16,204 bases of DNA from CAVWSM01 sp963798505. GTDB taxonomy: Bacteria > Actinomycetota > Actinomycetes > Jiangellales > Jiangellaceae. Position numbers and translations under genes: made by a program. The stretch spans positions 1-16,204 of the forward strand of contig CAWCTX010000010.1 in the NCBI GenBank assembly GCA_963798505.1. The letters run 5' to 3'. Shown here piece by piece: positions 15,771 to 16,204 of this stretch. Numbering within the stretch: position 1 is the stretch's first letter; each line of letters starts with the position of its first letter. The notes below the pieces were generated by a model. The model saw only the letters and a list, made by a program, of their open reading frames with translations, did not search any database and was not told where the DNA came from.

Positions 15771-16170
15771 TCAGCCCAAGCCAGGACTCGCAGTCCGAAG
15801 GCTCAGACTGCGGGCCGCCTCGAGCATGCGCTCGTCGTAGGTGACGACGAGCCTCAGGTCACTGCCTAATAGCATCGCGGTGGCCAGATGGATGGCGTCG
15901 AGGGATCGCAACTCTGGAGGGTCAAGCAGTCCCGGCTGCGTTGAGGACACTGTCACTCACCCGCATCAGGTCGATGCGAGCAAGCACGGCTCGACCCCGA
16001 GCGATCCCTGGTGCGCCTTCGAGCAGCAACGCTCGGGGAACCTCCGTGCGAGCCAGCGCGCTCGATACCACCGGTCTGCGCCCCCGCAGGTAGCGGCGAA
16101 GCGCTGCCGACTGCGGCTCGCGGATCGCGAGCTTCACGATCGCAGACGAGTCCAGGTAGGTCGCGGCCAT
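15771..16170 (-). pseudogene. vapC: VapC-type PIN-domain toxin, one frameshift
   Basis: Second PIN-domain RNase toxin. The N-terminal part from ATG 16170 reads AATYLDSSAIVKL (metal-binding Asp7) with ARTEVPRALL holding the second acidic residue. After VSDSVLNAAG the frame ends in a stop; removing one T from the plus strand near 15932 restores GLLDPPELRSLDAIHLATA and VVTYDERML, the third and fourth acidic positions, down to the stop at 15771. The corrected length is 132 residues, normal for VapC. The antitoxin stop and this ATG overlap as TGATG. The toxin is convergent to pyruvate kinase with a 12-base gap. Probably intact in the organism. Confidence 0.85.
15784..15812 (+). terminator. Possible terminator hairpins after pyruvate kinase
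   Basis: GGACT-CGC-AGTCC (15784-15796) and an overlapping alternative CGCAGTC (15789-15795) with GACTGCG (15806-15812). They start 26 bases after the kinase stop, inside the 3' end of the convergent vapC. There is no U tract, and the stems also encode vapC residues, so this is tentative. Confidence 0.3.
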
Positions 16171-16204
16171 CAACGCTCGTGGTCCCGGAGGCGTGCGAGA
16201 ACGC
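16170..16204 (-). CDS. Antitoxin of the second VapC, C-terminal tail (partial)
   Basis: Only the last ten codons are inside the window: VLARLRDHER then TGA at 16170-16172. The basic/acidic helix ending and the one-base overlap with the vapC ATG fit a Phd/VapB-type antitoxin gene whose body lies beyond the right edge. Family cannot be decided from this fragment. Confidence 0.6.
   Translation of the reverse strand, partial: VLARLRDHER

Overview
The window looks like chromosomal DNA of a high-GC actinobacterium. Pointers are the GC-rich codon use, GTG starts, TANNNT -10 boxes placed almost directly before start codons, an HisKA_3/LuxR two-component pair, and a cell-wall-anchored surface protein with a sorting signal. 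A Nocardioidaceae-like host is my guess from style only; nothing here fixes the genus.

Layout. (1) 40-1443: two divergent type II toxin-antitoxin (TA) modules, mazEF-like on the minus strand and Phd-VapC on the plus strand. (2) 1433-5292: an envelope-polysaccharide type neighbourhood. It holds a methyltransferase with a Trm112-like N-terminus (minus), an FkbM methyltransferase (plus), and on the minus strand a low-molecular-weight protein tyrosine phosphatase translationally coupled to a DUF4012 membrane protein. The DUF4012 gene runs abruptly into the C-terminal third of a glycosyltransferase, so a deletion or misjoin is present. (3) 5350-6906: a SipW-type (Ser-His) signal peptidase and, just upstream, a TasA/CalY-like secreted protein with a SipW-dependent signal peptide. 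(4) 7134-8986: a DesK/LiaS-type histidine kinase and NarL/LuxR-family response regulator, divergent from the secreted-protein gene. (5) 9004-14021: one very large surface protein gene (minus) with signal peptide, VWA domain, a tandem array of about 97-residue prealbumin-like repeats, a DUF11 domain, a polyproline stretch and an IPFTG sorting signal. (6) 14325-15758: pyruvate kinase (plus). (7) 15771-16204: a second VapC toxin and the tail of its antitoxin (minus).

Reading-frame quality changes sharply near 9.8 kb. To the left, genes are intact apart from one homopolymer frameshift in the phosphatase and the DUF4012/glycosyltransferase junction. To the right, the surface protein, pyruvate kinase and VapC are broken by many small indels, although the encoded residues remain well conserved when frames are stitched together. 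Because the housekeeping pyruvate kinase is hit as well, and its total length is still an exact multiple of three, I read most of these as sequence errors and not gene decay.

The most interesting biology is at 5350-6906. The signal peptidase carries, after its last membrane segment, a stretch that aligns without gaps to the cleavage region of the neighbouring secreted protein, followed by a Pro/Glu eight-residue repeat tail. It looks like a peptidase with its own built-in substrate.
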